From positions 682,001 to 746,000 of the forward strand of contig CAWCBG010000014.1 of assembly GCA_963793845.1 (NCBI GenBank): DNA of 64,000 nt, written 5' to 3'. The position numbers and the translations under genes were made by a program. The notes under the pieces are model-generated. The model was not told the origin of the DNA. It did not search any database and saw only the letters and a list, made by a program, of their open reading frames with translations. Source of the DNA: CAWCBG01 sp963793845 (GTDB lineage: Bacteria; Acidobacteriota; Terriglobia; Terriglobales; Acidobacteriaceae). Below, piece by piece: positions 37,651-45,778 of this stretch (the stretch's first letter is position 1; each line of letters begins with the position of its first letter).

Positions 37651-37668
37651 GGCTGGCCAGGAAGGAGC

Positions 37669-38787
37669 CTAGGGCCCGACCTGCACACAGGATCCAGTAT
37701 GGTTGTCATACTGCATCTGCAACTCGAAGGGAACACCATCCCAGAGTTGATTGGCGAGATATGTTCCGGACTTGTTGAGGTCCCAGGTATTGGTTCCATA
37801 GTTGAAGTTGCACAAGTCTCCGATTTCGGCGTAAGTACCGGTCTGATACCAGGCGTTGATCAGCGGATCAGTAATAGCTTCACTCAATTCGTGGCTCGCT
37901 ACGCTGGCCGCCGAATCTGCCGCAGGGTCGTTGCTGGGAGAGGTTGCCCACGGAGCCTGACAACTGGACCGGTCCAGATATGGCTCGTTACTATAGATCA
38001 CCGCTAAACCTGAATTGTCGATGTAGCTGTGATAGCCACAGTAGCCAGTACCCATATATACCGGCGGAGCCTGGTAAGAACAACCGTCGAAAGCATGCAG
38101 GCCGTCGCCGAAGCACGATCCCTCTCCACTTGAGGTGTAGACCAGAATCATCTGATTAAGGCTGCCCGTCCAGCCCTTCTTGGCCAAAGCCGGCAGGTCC
38201 TTTTGGATCTCGGCCCGCAGATCGGCGTCGGAGATGCAGTTGCCCCCGGTGAGAGGGTTGGTGCAGCCGCCAGAGGGGTAAGGAGACTTATCCACGTACG
38301 AGCCACCCAGGCTGCCCTTGTTCTGGACGTAATAGCTGTCCACCGTGCCGTTTAGTTGAATCAGATAGTTACAGTGAAAGTCGTCGGCCTCACCCCAGAC
38401 GCTCCAGATAAGGCAGCTGCTGTCGTATTGGGTGTTGTTGTTGCCGATTCCATGACCAGGATATTCCTCTAATAAGGCTTGCTGGACAGCTCGATAGTGG
38501 GACGTGATGGTGGTAGCTGAGCCGTTCTGCAGGGTGGGCGGCATCCAGTATATCGCAAACGTTGTTACGTTAGACATCACTGGTCCGCCGTGGAAGGTGA
38601 GCGCGCCAGGTGCCAGAGCAGCATCCGACCGAGTGCTACCAGGCAGGGGAAGGATGTGAACCTTGCGGTTCCCATCAGTGAGGTTCAGCGGCGAAGCTGT
38701 GTCCTGGGCAATGCCGCTTTGAAGGGCTCCGCACAAAACTGCGATGGCAACGGCAAATTTTGCGAAAGTGCTGACTGACGTTTTCAT
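37669..38787 (-). CDS. Secreted protein with HELSE motif, EXORDIUM-like type
   Basis: 372 residues from ATG 38787, with AAAGGAGGTCGTC upstream. Signal peptide AKFAVAIAVLCGALQSGIAQ. The segment LTFHGGPVMSNVTTFAIYWM followed by a long domain, many Cys (DGCSYQAPP, GTGYCGYHS) and SVASHELSEAITDPLINAWY resembles bacterial proteins related to plant EXORDIUM/PHI-1. H-E-L-S-E is near an HExxH-like pattern but lacks the second His, so I do not call it a protease. It shares leader features with the genes to the right. Confidence 0.7.
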   Translation of the reverse strand: MKTSVSTFAKFAVAIAVLCGALQSGIAQDTASPLNLTDGNRKVHILPLPGSTRSDAALAPGALTFHGGPVMSNVTTFAIYWMPPTLQNGSATTITSHYRAVQQALLEEYPGHGIGNNNTQYDSSCLIWSVWGEADDFHCNYLIQLNGTVDSYYVQNKGSLGGSYVDKSPYPSGGCTNPLTGGNCISDADLRAEIQKDLPALAKKGWTGSLNQMILVYTSSGEGSCFGDGLHAFDGCSYQAPPVYMGTGYCGYHSYIDNSGLAVIYSNEPYLDRSSCQAPWATSPSNDPAADSAASVASHELSEAITDPLINAWYQTGTYAEIGDLCNFNYGTNTWDLNKSGTYLANQLWDGVPFELQMQYDNHTGSCVQVGP

Positions 38788-38893
38788 GACGACCTCCTTT
38801 AGGTCTGGGTTGGGGCGGCGATTTCTCTCGTAATGAGGAGCAGTTGTGCCGCGAAGCTGCTTCCCGCTGAAACGGATAACCTAGCTTTGCGAG
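38788..38893 (-). promoter_or_regulatory. 5' leader of the shared type
   Basis: GGGAAGCAGCTTCGCGGC, later CGCCGCCCCAACCCAGACC and AAAGGAGGTCGTC before ATG. The same ordered motifs occur in the leaders at 39749, 40994, 41814 and 44107. Confidence 0.5.
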
Positions 38894-39748
38894 CTAGCTG
38901 AGTAATCGTCGCCGGAGAAATCCAGCCAGGCCCGCAATGCCCGAGCCAAAGAGAAAAAGGCTGCCCGGCTCGGGGGTTGGCGTTCCCACGTTGAACAGGA
39001 TGAAGTCGCCGGATTGCGCATTCTGTCCAAGATCGCTGGCGAACAACGTCAGCTCGATCCTGCCAACATTTTGCAAACCGCCGAGGGGGATGACTCCTCC
39101 CTGGCCGCTGTTGGGGTCGGCGTTCGGATCGTTTACATAGAAGTTCTCGGAGTTTCCAGTGGAGGTGCATAGGGCCGTACCGTCTGTACGGCAACGCATG
39201 GTGGAACTGGTTGAGAAATACCCCATCTGGCCCACAGCGCCGTTAAGATATTCGGACTGGAGACCGTTGGGTGTCGTCCAGGTATTCACGTCGATGGGAT
39301 TGTTATTGAAGTCCCAAGCCGAAATCGTGTAGGCGTAGTATTCGTGAATGTTGCCGAGAAAGAGCTCTCCGCCTGCTCCCCACCTATAACCACTGGAGAA
39401 ATTGAAGCTGATCGATTGAGGTACCGCTTTTCCGTTGCTGTTGAACTCGGTGGTGAAGAGTTGCGGGGTGATCGGAGTGGCGACGCCGTAGGTCCCTGTA
39501 GGAGCTCCATAGCACCCGGGACAATGGCTTGTTCCTGTAACGGTACCAGCGTCACTGGTGTTGGTCCATGTCTCTGTGCTGTTGCTGAAGCTGGCAGTCC
39601 AGTCCTTGAAGTCAACCGTTCCGGCCAGCGCTGGCCACGCACTGAGGACCAAGAGACTGAGCGCCATCAGGGTTTTCGCGAGGACGTTTTGGCGCGAAGT
39701 CGCTTTGCTCATCATGCCGATTTGGTGATTGCTAGTTGGGTTTTTCAT
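38894..39748 (-). CDS. PEP-CTERM sorted exported protein
   Basis: 284 residues from ATG 39748 (MKNPTSNHQIGMMSKATSRQ), AAGGAGGTCGTC upstream; the upstream start at 39892 lies in the leader. The hydrophobic signal is at about residues 23-42 (LMALSLLVLSAWPALAG). The Ser/Thr/Asn/Gly-rich body has Cys pairs (HCPGCYG). The C-terminus is TPTPEPGSLFLFGSGIAGLA then FLRRRLLS. Exosortase substrate, function unknown. First of three PEP-CTERM genes in a row. Confidence 0.88.
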   Translation of the reverse strand: MKNPTSNHQIGMMSKATSRQNVLAKTLMALSLLVLSAWPALAGTVDFKDWTASFSNSTETWTNTSDAGTVTGTSHCPGCYGAPTGTYGVATPITPQLFTTEFNSNGKAVPQSISFNFSSGYRWGAGGELFLGNIHEYYAYTISAWDFNNNPIDVNTWTTPNGLQSEYLNGAVGQMGYFSTSSTMRCRTDGTALCTSTGNSENFYVNDPNADPNSGQGGVIPLGGLQNVGRIELTLFASDLGQNAQSGDFILFNVGTPTPEPGSLFLFGSGIAGLAGFLRRRLLS

Positions 39749-40249
39749 GACGACCTCCTTAGTGGTCAGGTTGTGGCGGCGGGGAAGCTGCCGGGCCGCT
39801 GGTTTGTGGTTACGGGGCTGCTTCGCCACCCGGAGGCGGGATGTTTGTCCCCACCTCCGGAGTGCTTCCCCCGACCAGAGCAGGTCAGCCACGAATGGCT
39901 AATTGCCGCTCTCGTGAGTTGCACAGTAGGGCGGATCGCAGATGCCATCAATGGTTAAGAGGTGACTCGCGTCTGACTTAGAGGTGACCACGCAAAGTGC
40001 TGACAAAAATGCTAGTTAGGTAGCGGAATGCCCATCGGCAAAGTACGTTCTATGAGGACGAGGGTCGCAGATCTCTTCGATTGCAGCTCAGGCGTAACTC
40101 ATCGAAGCGAATCAACGCGGGCGGGCGGGGCGTCAAGGCGAAGAAACTCGAGGCAAAAGAAAATGGCCGGAGCTTGGGGGCTTCGGCCGAGCAGATTCTC
40201 AGGCAATGTCGGAAGGGCGACGCTCCGCAGGTATCAGAGCAGCGAACGC
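39749..40249 (-). promoter_or_regulatory. Conserved leader and promoter region (copy 1), with terminator of the previous gene at its far end
   Basis: 39797-39995 is about 90 percent identical to 41863-42060: motifs CTGTGCAACTCACGAGAGCG, hairpin AGCCATTCGTGGCT, GACCTGCTCTGGTCGGGGGA, CATCCCGCCTCCGGGTGGCG and AAGCAGCCCCG, then AAGGAGGTCGTC at the gene. At 40152-40188 the stem GGCCGAAGC / GCTCCGGCC followed by ATTTTCTTTT (minus strand) is a terminator for the gene at 40250. Confidence 0.6.
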
Positions 40250-40993
40250 TTAGAGGCTGGGTCTGCGACGCAGTTGAGAAACCGCGCCGAATCGCCGGCG
40301 CAGCAATCCGCCCAGGCCGAGGAAGCCACTGCCGAACATTGCCAGGGTGCCTGGTTCCGGTGATGGCGTGAACGTAATGGTTACGTTGTAGTTGGTGATG
40401 ACATTGAAGCCGTTTTCCTGGTCGAAAATGGTGCCGTACCCGTAACCCGAACCTGCCGGCAGGCCGAGTGCCGTCAACAAGGATGGGTTGAGGTAGCCCT
40501 TAAAAGGACCTTGGAAGTCGACAACCAGGGGATAGTCGCTCTCGCCCATCCCACCGGGAAGGAATGAGGTGATGGTGAGCAGAGGTCCGTTCACCGAGAA
40601 GACCGAGCCGGTAAGGCTACCGCTGCCACCGCTTAGGTCGTACCAAGTCTGGTAATCGTGAGGCGGGTCGAAGAAATCTCGAGTCGCGTTCGCTGAGGTG
40701 AAGTCCAAGAAGCCTGCCGAGATGGCGACTGGAGTGGTGTGGCCGACGACGTCTGAATTTACGGTGGCCATGTTGCCCAAATCAAGAGAGTCACCGGCCG
40801 GAGAATGGAGTCCACCGATGTATAGGGTCTGGTTACAAGTATCGTTGTCGATATCGCACGCGTAAGAGAAGTTGAAGGTTACGGTGCCTGCCGAGGCTGT
40901 GCCCGAGAACAGGGTGACCGCCAGAATCAGCATCAAGCTGGCGACGAGGGTGCGCTGGTGGCACAGGAAAGAACGAATCGTGAGGTTTTTCAT
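40250..40993 (-). CDS. PEP-CTERM sorted exported protein, paralogue 1
   Basis: 247 residues, MKNLTIRSFLCHQRTLVASL with signal helix to about residue 35. The body opens GTVTFNFSYACDIDNDTCNQ and has SGSLTGSVF, LLTITSFLPGG and FKGYLNPSLLTALGLPAG. The C-terminus is SPEPGTLAMFGSGFLGLGGL then LRRRF, with an extra basic tail (GAVSQLRRRPSL). It is clearly homologous to the next gene (41100-41813), so a tandem duplication. Confidence 0.88.
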   Translation of the reverse strand: MKNLTIRSFLCHQRTLVASLMLILAVTLFSGTASAGTVTFNFSYACDIDNDTCNQTLYIGGLHSPAGDSLDLGNMATVNSDVVGHTTPVAISAGFLDFTSANATRDFFDPPHDYQTWYDLSGGSGSLTGSVFSVNGPLLTITSFLPGGMGESDYPLVVDFQGPFKGYLNPSLLTALGLPAGSGYGYGTIFDQENGFNVITNYNVTITFTPSPEPGTLAMFGSGFLGLGGLLRRRFGAVSQLRRRPSL

Positions 40994-41099
40994 AACGACC
41001 TCCTTCAGGTCAGGTGGAAGCGGGAGGTTATGAACCTTGGGACGGAGGCAGCCCCGCGAAGCTGCTCCCGCCCGATGAAGCCGAGCAGGGCCGCAGGAT
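40994..41099 (-). promoter_or_regulatory. 5' leader of the shared type
   Basis: GGGAGCAGCTTCGCGGGGCT, then CTTCCACCTGACCTGAAGG and AGGTCGTT before ATG 40993. It has the same GCAGCTTCGCGG core as its neighbours. Confidence 0.5.
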
Positions 41100-41813
41100 C
41101 TAGCCGATCCATCTGCGGCGCAAGACGCCTGCGAGGCCGACCACGGCGGTGCCGAAAAGGCCCAATGTGCCGGGTTCGGGGGTCGGCGTGAAGTAAACCG
41201 TGGCGCCTATGTCGTACTCTCCGTCGTCGCCGGCCCAGTAGAACACGTAATAATCTTCGAGATAACCACGCCCGAAGGTGATGGAGGGATCCATTCCCAA
41301 GGCGCTCAGGATTGTAGGATTGATGAACCCCTGAAACCCGTCATTGAAATATTCTTGCGAAACGCTATCCGCGGTACCACCACTCCTGCCTCCAGGTAGA
41401 AAGCCTGTGATCGTCAGCAAGGTGCTGCCCGCTCCCAAGCCAAAAACGCTTCCTTTAATGCTCCCACTTCCGCCTGGGTTGTCGTACAAAGCACCCCAGG
41501 TAAACATGTCTTGCGAAGCGTAGCTGGCCGGAGCACTGACGTACGAGAGCTCACCGCCTGTGACGGGATGTCCGTTAACGTAGGCAATCGAGATTCCCGT
41601 CTCTGCCGAGGTCTGTCCCGTGTTGCTCGCCGTCGATAGTCCCGAGAATTCGGCGCAACTGCCGTCGTACATGTTGCAGGTATAGGCGAAGGTAAAGGAG
41701 ACGGTGCTGGCCGAAGCCCCGGGCATGAACATGGTCAGCGCGAAACCTAAAATCAGGCTGGCGGTGATGGTGGGGACGCTCCCCGGGAATGGCTTGTAGA
41801 TTTGGTTCTTCAT
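41100..41813 (-). CDS. PEP-CTERM sorted exported protein, paralogue 2
   Basis: 237 residues from ATG 41813, CTAGGAGGTCGTC upstream. Signal helix at about 17-36. STVSFTFAYTCNMYDGSC, SGSIKGSVFGL, LLTITGFLPGG and FQGFINPTILSALGMD match paralogue 1 block by block. The C-terminus is TPEPGTLGLFGTAVVGLAGV then LRRRWIG. Function unknown; the divergence of the two copies suggests an old duplication. Confidence 0.88.
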   Translation of the reverse strand: MKNQIYKPFPGSVPTITASLILGFALTMFMPGASASTVSFTFAYTCNMYDGSCAEFSGLSTASNTGQTSAETGISIAYVNGHPVTGGELSYVSAPASYASQDMFTWGALYDNPGGSGSIKGSVFGLGAGSTLLTITGFLPGGRSGGTADSVSQEYFNDGFQGFINPTILSALGMDPSITFGRGYLEDYYVFYWAGDDGEYDIGATVYFTPTPEPGTLGLFGTAVVGLAGVLRRRWIG

Positions 41814-42262
41814 GACGACCTCCTAGGTCAGGGTTTATTGGCGGCGGGCCAAGTCTGCCGGGCTGCCGGGTTGTGGTTGCGGGGCTGCTTCGCCACCCGG
41901 AGGCGGGATGTTTGTCCCACCTCCAGGTGCTTCCCCCGACCAGAGCAGGTCAGCCATTCATGGCTGATTGCCGCTCTCGTGAGTTGCACAGTAGGGCGGA
42001 TCGAAAATGCCATCAATGGTTAAGGGGTGACTCGCGTCTGACTTGAAGGTGACCAAGTAAAATGCTGAGGAATAGGTAGTTAGCGTGGTAGATGCCCGTC
42101 GGGACGCGGCACTTTACAGCGCCGTGGGGTCCTTCGAGTGTGGATCAAGGTCAGCAAGAAGAGCGAGATGCAGCGGGCGCGTGAGACCGGGGCGAGAAAA
42201 CAAACTCGTCGGCGCTTCCCTTATTCGGTGGCCGCCTGCGGAGTCTTGGCATTACGGCTGTC
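41814..42262 (-). promoter_or_regulatory. Conserved leader and promoter region (copy 2)
   Basis: 41863-42060 repeats the motifs of copy 1: CTGTGCAACTCACGAGAGCG, AGCCATGAATGGCT (hairpin arms kept, loop changed), GACCTGCTCTGGTCGGGGGA, AAGCAGCCCCG. Upstream of it (42060-42262) I see no gene. Confidence 0.6.
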
Positions 42263-42685
42263 TCAGCCGAGGAATCGGCTGCGTTGCTCAGGGCGGGGGA
42301 CGAGGCAAACCGCCGCGCCGGAGGAGAGCCGGCGGCGATTTCTGGCGATGAATCGATAGCCCGCATTCAAGAGGAAGCGTGGGCAGAGCGAGCCGATGGC
42401 CGCCAGGAAGGACCACCCTCCGCCCAGGTAGCCGGCGGCTTTGATCACCGCACCGGATTCGGCGAAGACCTGGCCGCGTTCTACCCACAGCATGGACTCG
42501 ACGGCCTCCATGCCATAGGTGCGGCGCAGTTGTTTGCCCAGTTCGGAATCGCGGGGCACGAAATGCAATTCGTGCCGACGCTCATGCCGCAGGATGAACT
42601 GAACCGAACGGCTGCAGAATCCACACGAGCCGTCGTAGACCAGCATCGGTACATCCTGGGGGTCGAGTTGTGAACTCGTCGCCAT
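42263..42685 (-). CDS. DCC1-family (DUF393, YuxK-like) thiol-disulfide oxidoreductase
   Basis: 140 residues from ATG 42685 (MATSSQLDPQDVPMLVYDGS). The redox motif DGSCGFCSRSVQFILRHE gives Cys21-x-x-Cys24. LHFVPRDSELG, ESMLWVERGQVFAESGAVI and a C-terminal RFIARNRRRL are typical. Members of this group often sit beside DoxX-like membrane proteins, as here with the gene ending at 42730. Confidence 0.88.
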   Translation of the reverse strand: MATSSQLDPQDVPMLVYDGSCGFCSRSVQFILRHERRHELHFVPRDSELGKQLRRTYGMEAVESMLWVERGQVFAESGAVIKAAGYLGGGWSFLAAIGSLCPRFLLNAGYRFIARNRRRLSSGAAVCLVPRPEQRSRFLG

Positions 42686-42729
42686 GGTTATCGGATTGCC
42701 GTTCCTATGGTACAGCCTCTGGAGGGCCC

Positions 42730-44106
42730 TCATTGTTGCATAGGGTATTCGTTGATCCAGTGAAAGCCCCGGCTGGTCAGCAGGTACTTCGATTCATTCG
42801 TCCGGCGCAGGCTGGCCGTCATGTGATGGCCGTCGAAGTCACCCGCCACGGTAAGCACATCGGGCTGGGGATTCTGATACGCGAGTTCGGCCTTCCAGTT
42901 AGGATCGAGGCGTTTTGCCAGGCTGAACGACCTCTTGGCTTGGTCAAGCTGCAGGAAGAAGCGCTGCACGGAATCGTCTACGGATTGCACGGTCAGCCGG
43001 TCTGCAGAGTCGAAGGTCACATACCGCCACCGGCTGGCCTCCGTCAGGAGCGGCGGCTGGACCTTGCCGTCAACTACATACTCTTCAACCGTCCAGATGC
43101 CGTAAAACGGTGGCTTGGTCGGTCATTTCGTGCTGCTTATACACTCATAACTGGAATACAGCCGCATGATCATCACGAACAGAGCCGTAAGCGCCAACTG
43201 TAACGCCAGTAATCCGCGGTTGAGCCACTTGCGCTTGAATAACGGCGGACTGGCTTTGAGCTGAGCTTTCCGGCGGTAGAGGAAAAGATCTGAAAGTCTT
43301 CGCAAATCCGGCGCTGCCAGGAACACCGCCATTAGCAACAAGTGAAACGAGAACAGCTTCACGGGCACGTCGTAACACATGTTGAGCATGAAGACGTTGC
43401 TCAGGACGGCAATCAAGACGAGCGCTCCCAGGGTGGTGAGTGCAGGGAAGAAAACCAATATGCCCCCCAGCATTTCGGCTGCTCCGGCGAACATTTCATA
43501 TCCACTGGAAGCGCCCATGAATGTCCACAGGAGGTGCATGGGTGAGGATTGGCCGTACGGCTGGATTAACGTGGACAACGCCGGGGCGGGCATCTGCGTG
43601 GGAATCAGCTTGGCCATTCCGTAGCCGATCATCGCGCTGCCGAGGAGCAGACGGACACCCAGCCTGAGCCACTGGTGCATTCTCTCGTAGTGTTTTCGCC
43701 GGCTGTCTAACAGAGACCACAGGATGGTAGCGGCGGCAGCGAGCGTGAGCGTGCATAGCAACTGGACATAGTGGTAAGCCATGTCGCTGCTGCCGGTGAA
43801 GACGTCCGTCAACTTGTAGTTCACGTGCAGCACGCTGCGGCCCACCCAGGAAATCACCGCGTCGCCGTGCGGGAGATGGGCCAAAGGAAAGGGGAGGACG
43901 TACAACAGGAAGTATGCGAATACGAAGCGAAAGGCGATGCGCGTTGGCAAACGCCACTCCGGTTCATCCTGGCTAAAGTCCATTCGCGGAGTTGAGGACA
44001 ACCTGGCAAACTCCGCCGCCGCCGCTGACCCGGTGGGAATGCCGTCGGATTCGATTGCGACTGCACGGCTCTGATCTACTGCCAGACTTGCGATTTGTGC
44101 TTTCAT
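42730..44106 (-). CDS. DoxX-like integral membrane protein, interrupted by an in-frame TGA
   Basis: From ATG 44106 the frame runs 327 residues with several membrane helices (FVFAYFLLYVLPFPLAHLPH, LLCTLTLAAAATILWSLL, GALVLIAVLSNVFML, LNRGLLALQLALTALFVMI) and stops at TGA 43123-43125. The same frame then continues 130 codons as PTKPPFYGIWTVEEYVVDGK ... LLTSRGFHWINEYPMQQ, the usual C-terminal domain of these proteins. Two compensating indels would also bypass the stop (another frame reads YKQHEMTDQ across it). I see no Cys expected at that site, so Sec is unlikely. It lies beside the DCC1 gene. Confidence 0.75.
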
Positions 44107-44229
44107 GACGGCCTCCCATAGGTTGTGGCGGCGGTGACTTCCTTAGGGTGAGGAGAAACTTGCCGCGAAGCTGCTCCGATCCTCTCTACCTCGTAGGAGT
44201 CAGCGATCCGGTGCGGTCGGACCCGACGC
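44107..44229 (-). promoter_or_regulatory. 5' leader of the shared type
   Basis: GGAGCAGCTTCGCGGCAAG, then CACCGCCGCCACAACCT and GGGAGGCCGTC before ATG 44106, the same order as the other leaders. Confidence 0.5.
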
Positions 44230-44463
44230 TTACGAGCTGCTGTAACGAAATTGCCGGCAGCACTCTGGCGCACCCGTACCCTGGCGGCGATCGTCGCCGG
44301 ACGCACTGAGCGTCCGACTAGCCGCCAGCACGCGCGCCAGGCGAAGGCTGTTGGCCACCCGCTCCGACGGGGCGTGGGAAATCTGCAGAGCTTTGTCGGC
44401 GCGTTGCACCGCCAGAGTCAGAACTAAGGTCACGAAGGGTCCAATGGTTGCACGGGTTTTCAT
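44230..44463 (-). CDS. Small hypothetical protein
   Basis: 77 residues from ATG 44463 with a strong AAGGAGGAACC. MKTRATIGPFVTLVLTLAVQ could be a signal or anchor. The rest is Arg/Ala/Ser-rich with one CC pair near the end. It lies at the head of the DoxX gene and behind the conserved TGTGCAACCCACGAG leader, so it may be a leader peptide or a small exported protein. Confidence 0.45.
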   Translation of the reverse strand: MKTRATIGPFVTLVLTLAVQRADKALQISHAPSERVANSLRLARVLAASRTLSASGDDRRQGTGAPECCRQFRYSSS

Positions 44464-44821
44464 GGTTCCTCCTTTATTCCTTGTCGGGCCGGGAGCGGAT
44501 CGAGCCGGATCTGCGCTCTCGTGGGTTGCACAGTAGGCCGGATCGAGGATGGCATCAATGGTTAGGAGATGACTCTCGTCTGACTTAAATATGACCGCGT
44601 AAGCTGCTGATTAAAAACTGGTTATCGGTTCGCATGTCCCGCAGAGAGGTGCAGTTTCGACTGGGAAAGAGGGGAACATCTTCGACTTGGGACGGGACTG
44701 GAGCCGTGGAAGTGAATCGGCGGCGCCGCGCGAGACTGCGATGAGGCAAAAGAAAATGGCCGGAGCTTGTGGCCCCGGCCTGGATGCCGGTTAGCGAACA
44801 GAGTCTAGCCCGAACCATGCA
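44464..44821 (-). promoter_or_regulatory. Third copy of the conserved promoter region, and a terminator
   Basis: 44505-44610 repeats GCTCTCGTGGGTTGCACAGT, ATGGCATCAATGGTTAGGAG and CTCTCGTCTGACTT (plus-strand reading), as in copies 1 and 2. At 44746-44780 the stem GGCCGGGGC / GCTCCGGCC with ATTTTCTTTTGC (minus strand) terminates the gene at 44822. It is almost the same terminator as at 40152-40188. Confidence 0.55.
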
Positions 44822-45670
44822 TTAATGCGGCTGAGGCGCGGTCGTTGCCGGTTCCGGGGCGGTGGCACCGGATTGCGGAGGAGGGGCCGGGGGCGGCGTG
44901 GTTACGCCGGGCATAGCCGGTACCGAGCCAATTGGCGGCCTTGGCCGGGCGCGCTTGATCGGGGGAGGGACGCGGGAAACGCTAATGAATTTGGTGCCCA
45001 GGAAGTTCCCCTTGGAGTCGAAGTCCCACCAGAAGTTCGCGTAGCCATGACGTGCGCAGGCGTGGCATCCGTCAATCAGCGGATAGCTGGACAGGAAGCG
45101 GAGATCATCCGGCTTGTCCGCTGCATAGGTCCGGGCATATTCCACATAGACGCTTGCTCCGCTGCGATCACCCGGCCAGACGTCGAGGTTGGGACTGGTT
45201 TGCTTGAATTCCAGAAAAACCGGATCTTTCAGCATCGCCGCCTTGTCGAGTCTCTTCAGATCGTCGATGTCGATGAAATTCGGGTTTGTGTTGACGAACA
45301 TGATGCCGTTATTGTCGTTGGCGCGCAGAGGGTAGACCACCCACGTCATGGCGAAGTCTCCAAACGCGTGCAGGCGGCCCATGATGCCGACTTGTTGATT
45401 TGCCTCATACAGCTCTCGCGTGAACTTGACCGCGTCGGGCGGCGCGCCGGCCTTGGCCATCTGATCGATGAAGCATTCCTCGAAGCTGGGCGGCTGCTTG
45501 GCGTTGTCGCAGGCGGCGTGTGCGCTCTTCAGGAATTCGGGAGTGACCGGCCAGACGGCGGATGTTCCGAAGGCCCCTGGTCTCGGTGGAGGTGCCGCCG
45601 GCGGGGCAGCCTGGGCAAGTGAGACAGTGGCCAGTACAAGCAAGGTAGCTAGCATGCAAAGGATTTTCAC
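44822..45670 (-). CDS. Secreted protein with CxxC motif, paralogue A
   Basis: 282 residues from GTG 45670 with GAGGAGCAAACT upstream; the ATG further up at 45760 is not supported. Signal peptide (M)KILCMLATLLVLATVSLAQA. Conserved blocks with the next gene: WVVYPLRAND, WPGDRSG, YPLIDGCHACARHGYANFWW and DFDSKGNFLGTKF. CHAC is a likely redox or metal site. The C-terminus is a Pro/Ala/Thr-rich tail. I do not recognise the family. Confidence 0.75.
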   Translation of the reverse strand: MKILCMLATLLVLATVSLAQAAPPAAPPPRPGAFGTSAVWPVTPEFLKSAHAACDNAKQPPSFEECFIDQMAKAGAPPDAVKFTRELYEANQQVGIMGRLHAFGDFAMTWVVYPLRANDNNGIMFVNTNPNFIDIDDLKRLDKAAMLKDPVFLEFKQTSPNLDVWPGDRSGASVYVEYARTYAADKPDDLRFLSSYPLIDGCHACARHGYANFWWDFDSKGNFLGTKFISVSRVPPPIKRARPRPPIGSVPAMPGVTTPPPAPPPQSGATAPEPATTAPQPH

Positions 45671-45778
45671 AGTTTGCTCCTCATCGTGCTTGAAGTATTG
45701 GTGCAGCGGGCGCGGGGCACCAGCTGTCATCCAGAAATCTTTCGTAGTTGCTCTCTGCAAGGCGATCCGCAGCTCGAC

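Noticed and set aside
38270..38787. Metalloprotease call for the HELSE protein
   Set aside because: The motif is H-E-L-S-E, not HExxH, and no other zinc ligand is evident.
39900..39960. Sigma-54 promoter before the PEP-CTERM genes
   Set aside because: TGGCA occurs but the GC at the proper -12 spacing does not, and the third copy of the region lacks TGGCA.
43090..43126. Selenocysteine in the DoxX-like gene
   Set aside because: No Cys is conserved at that place in this family as I know it, and the following hairpin is too close and has a three-base loop.
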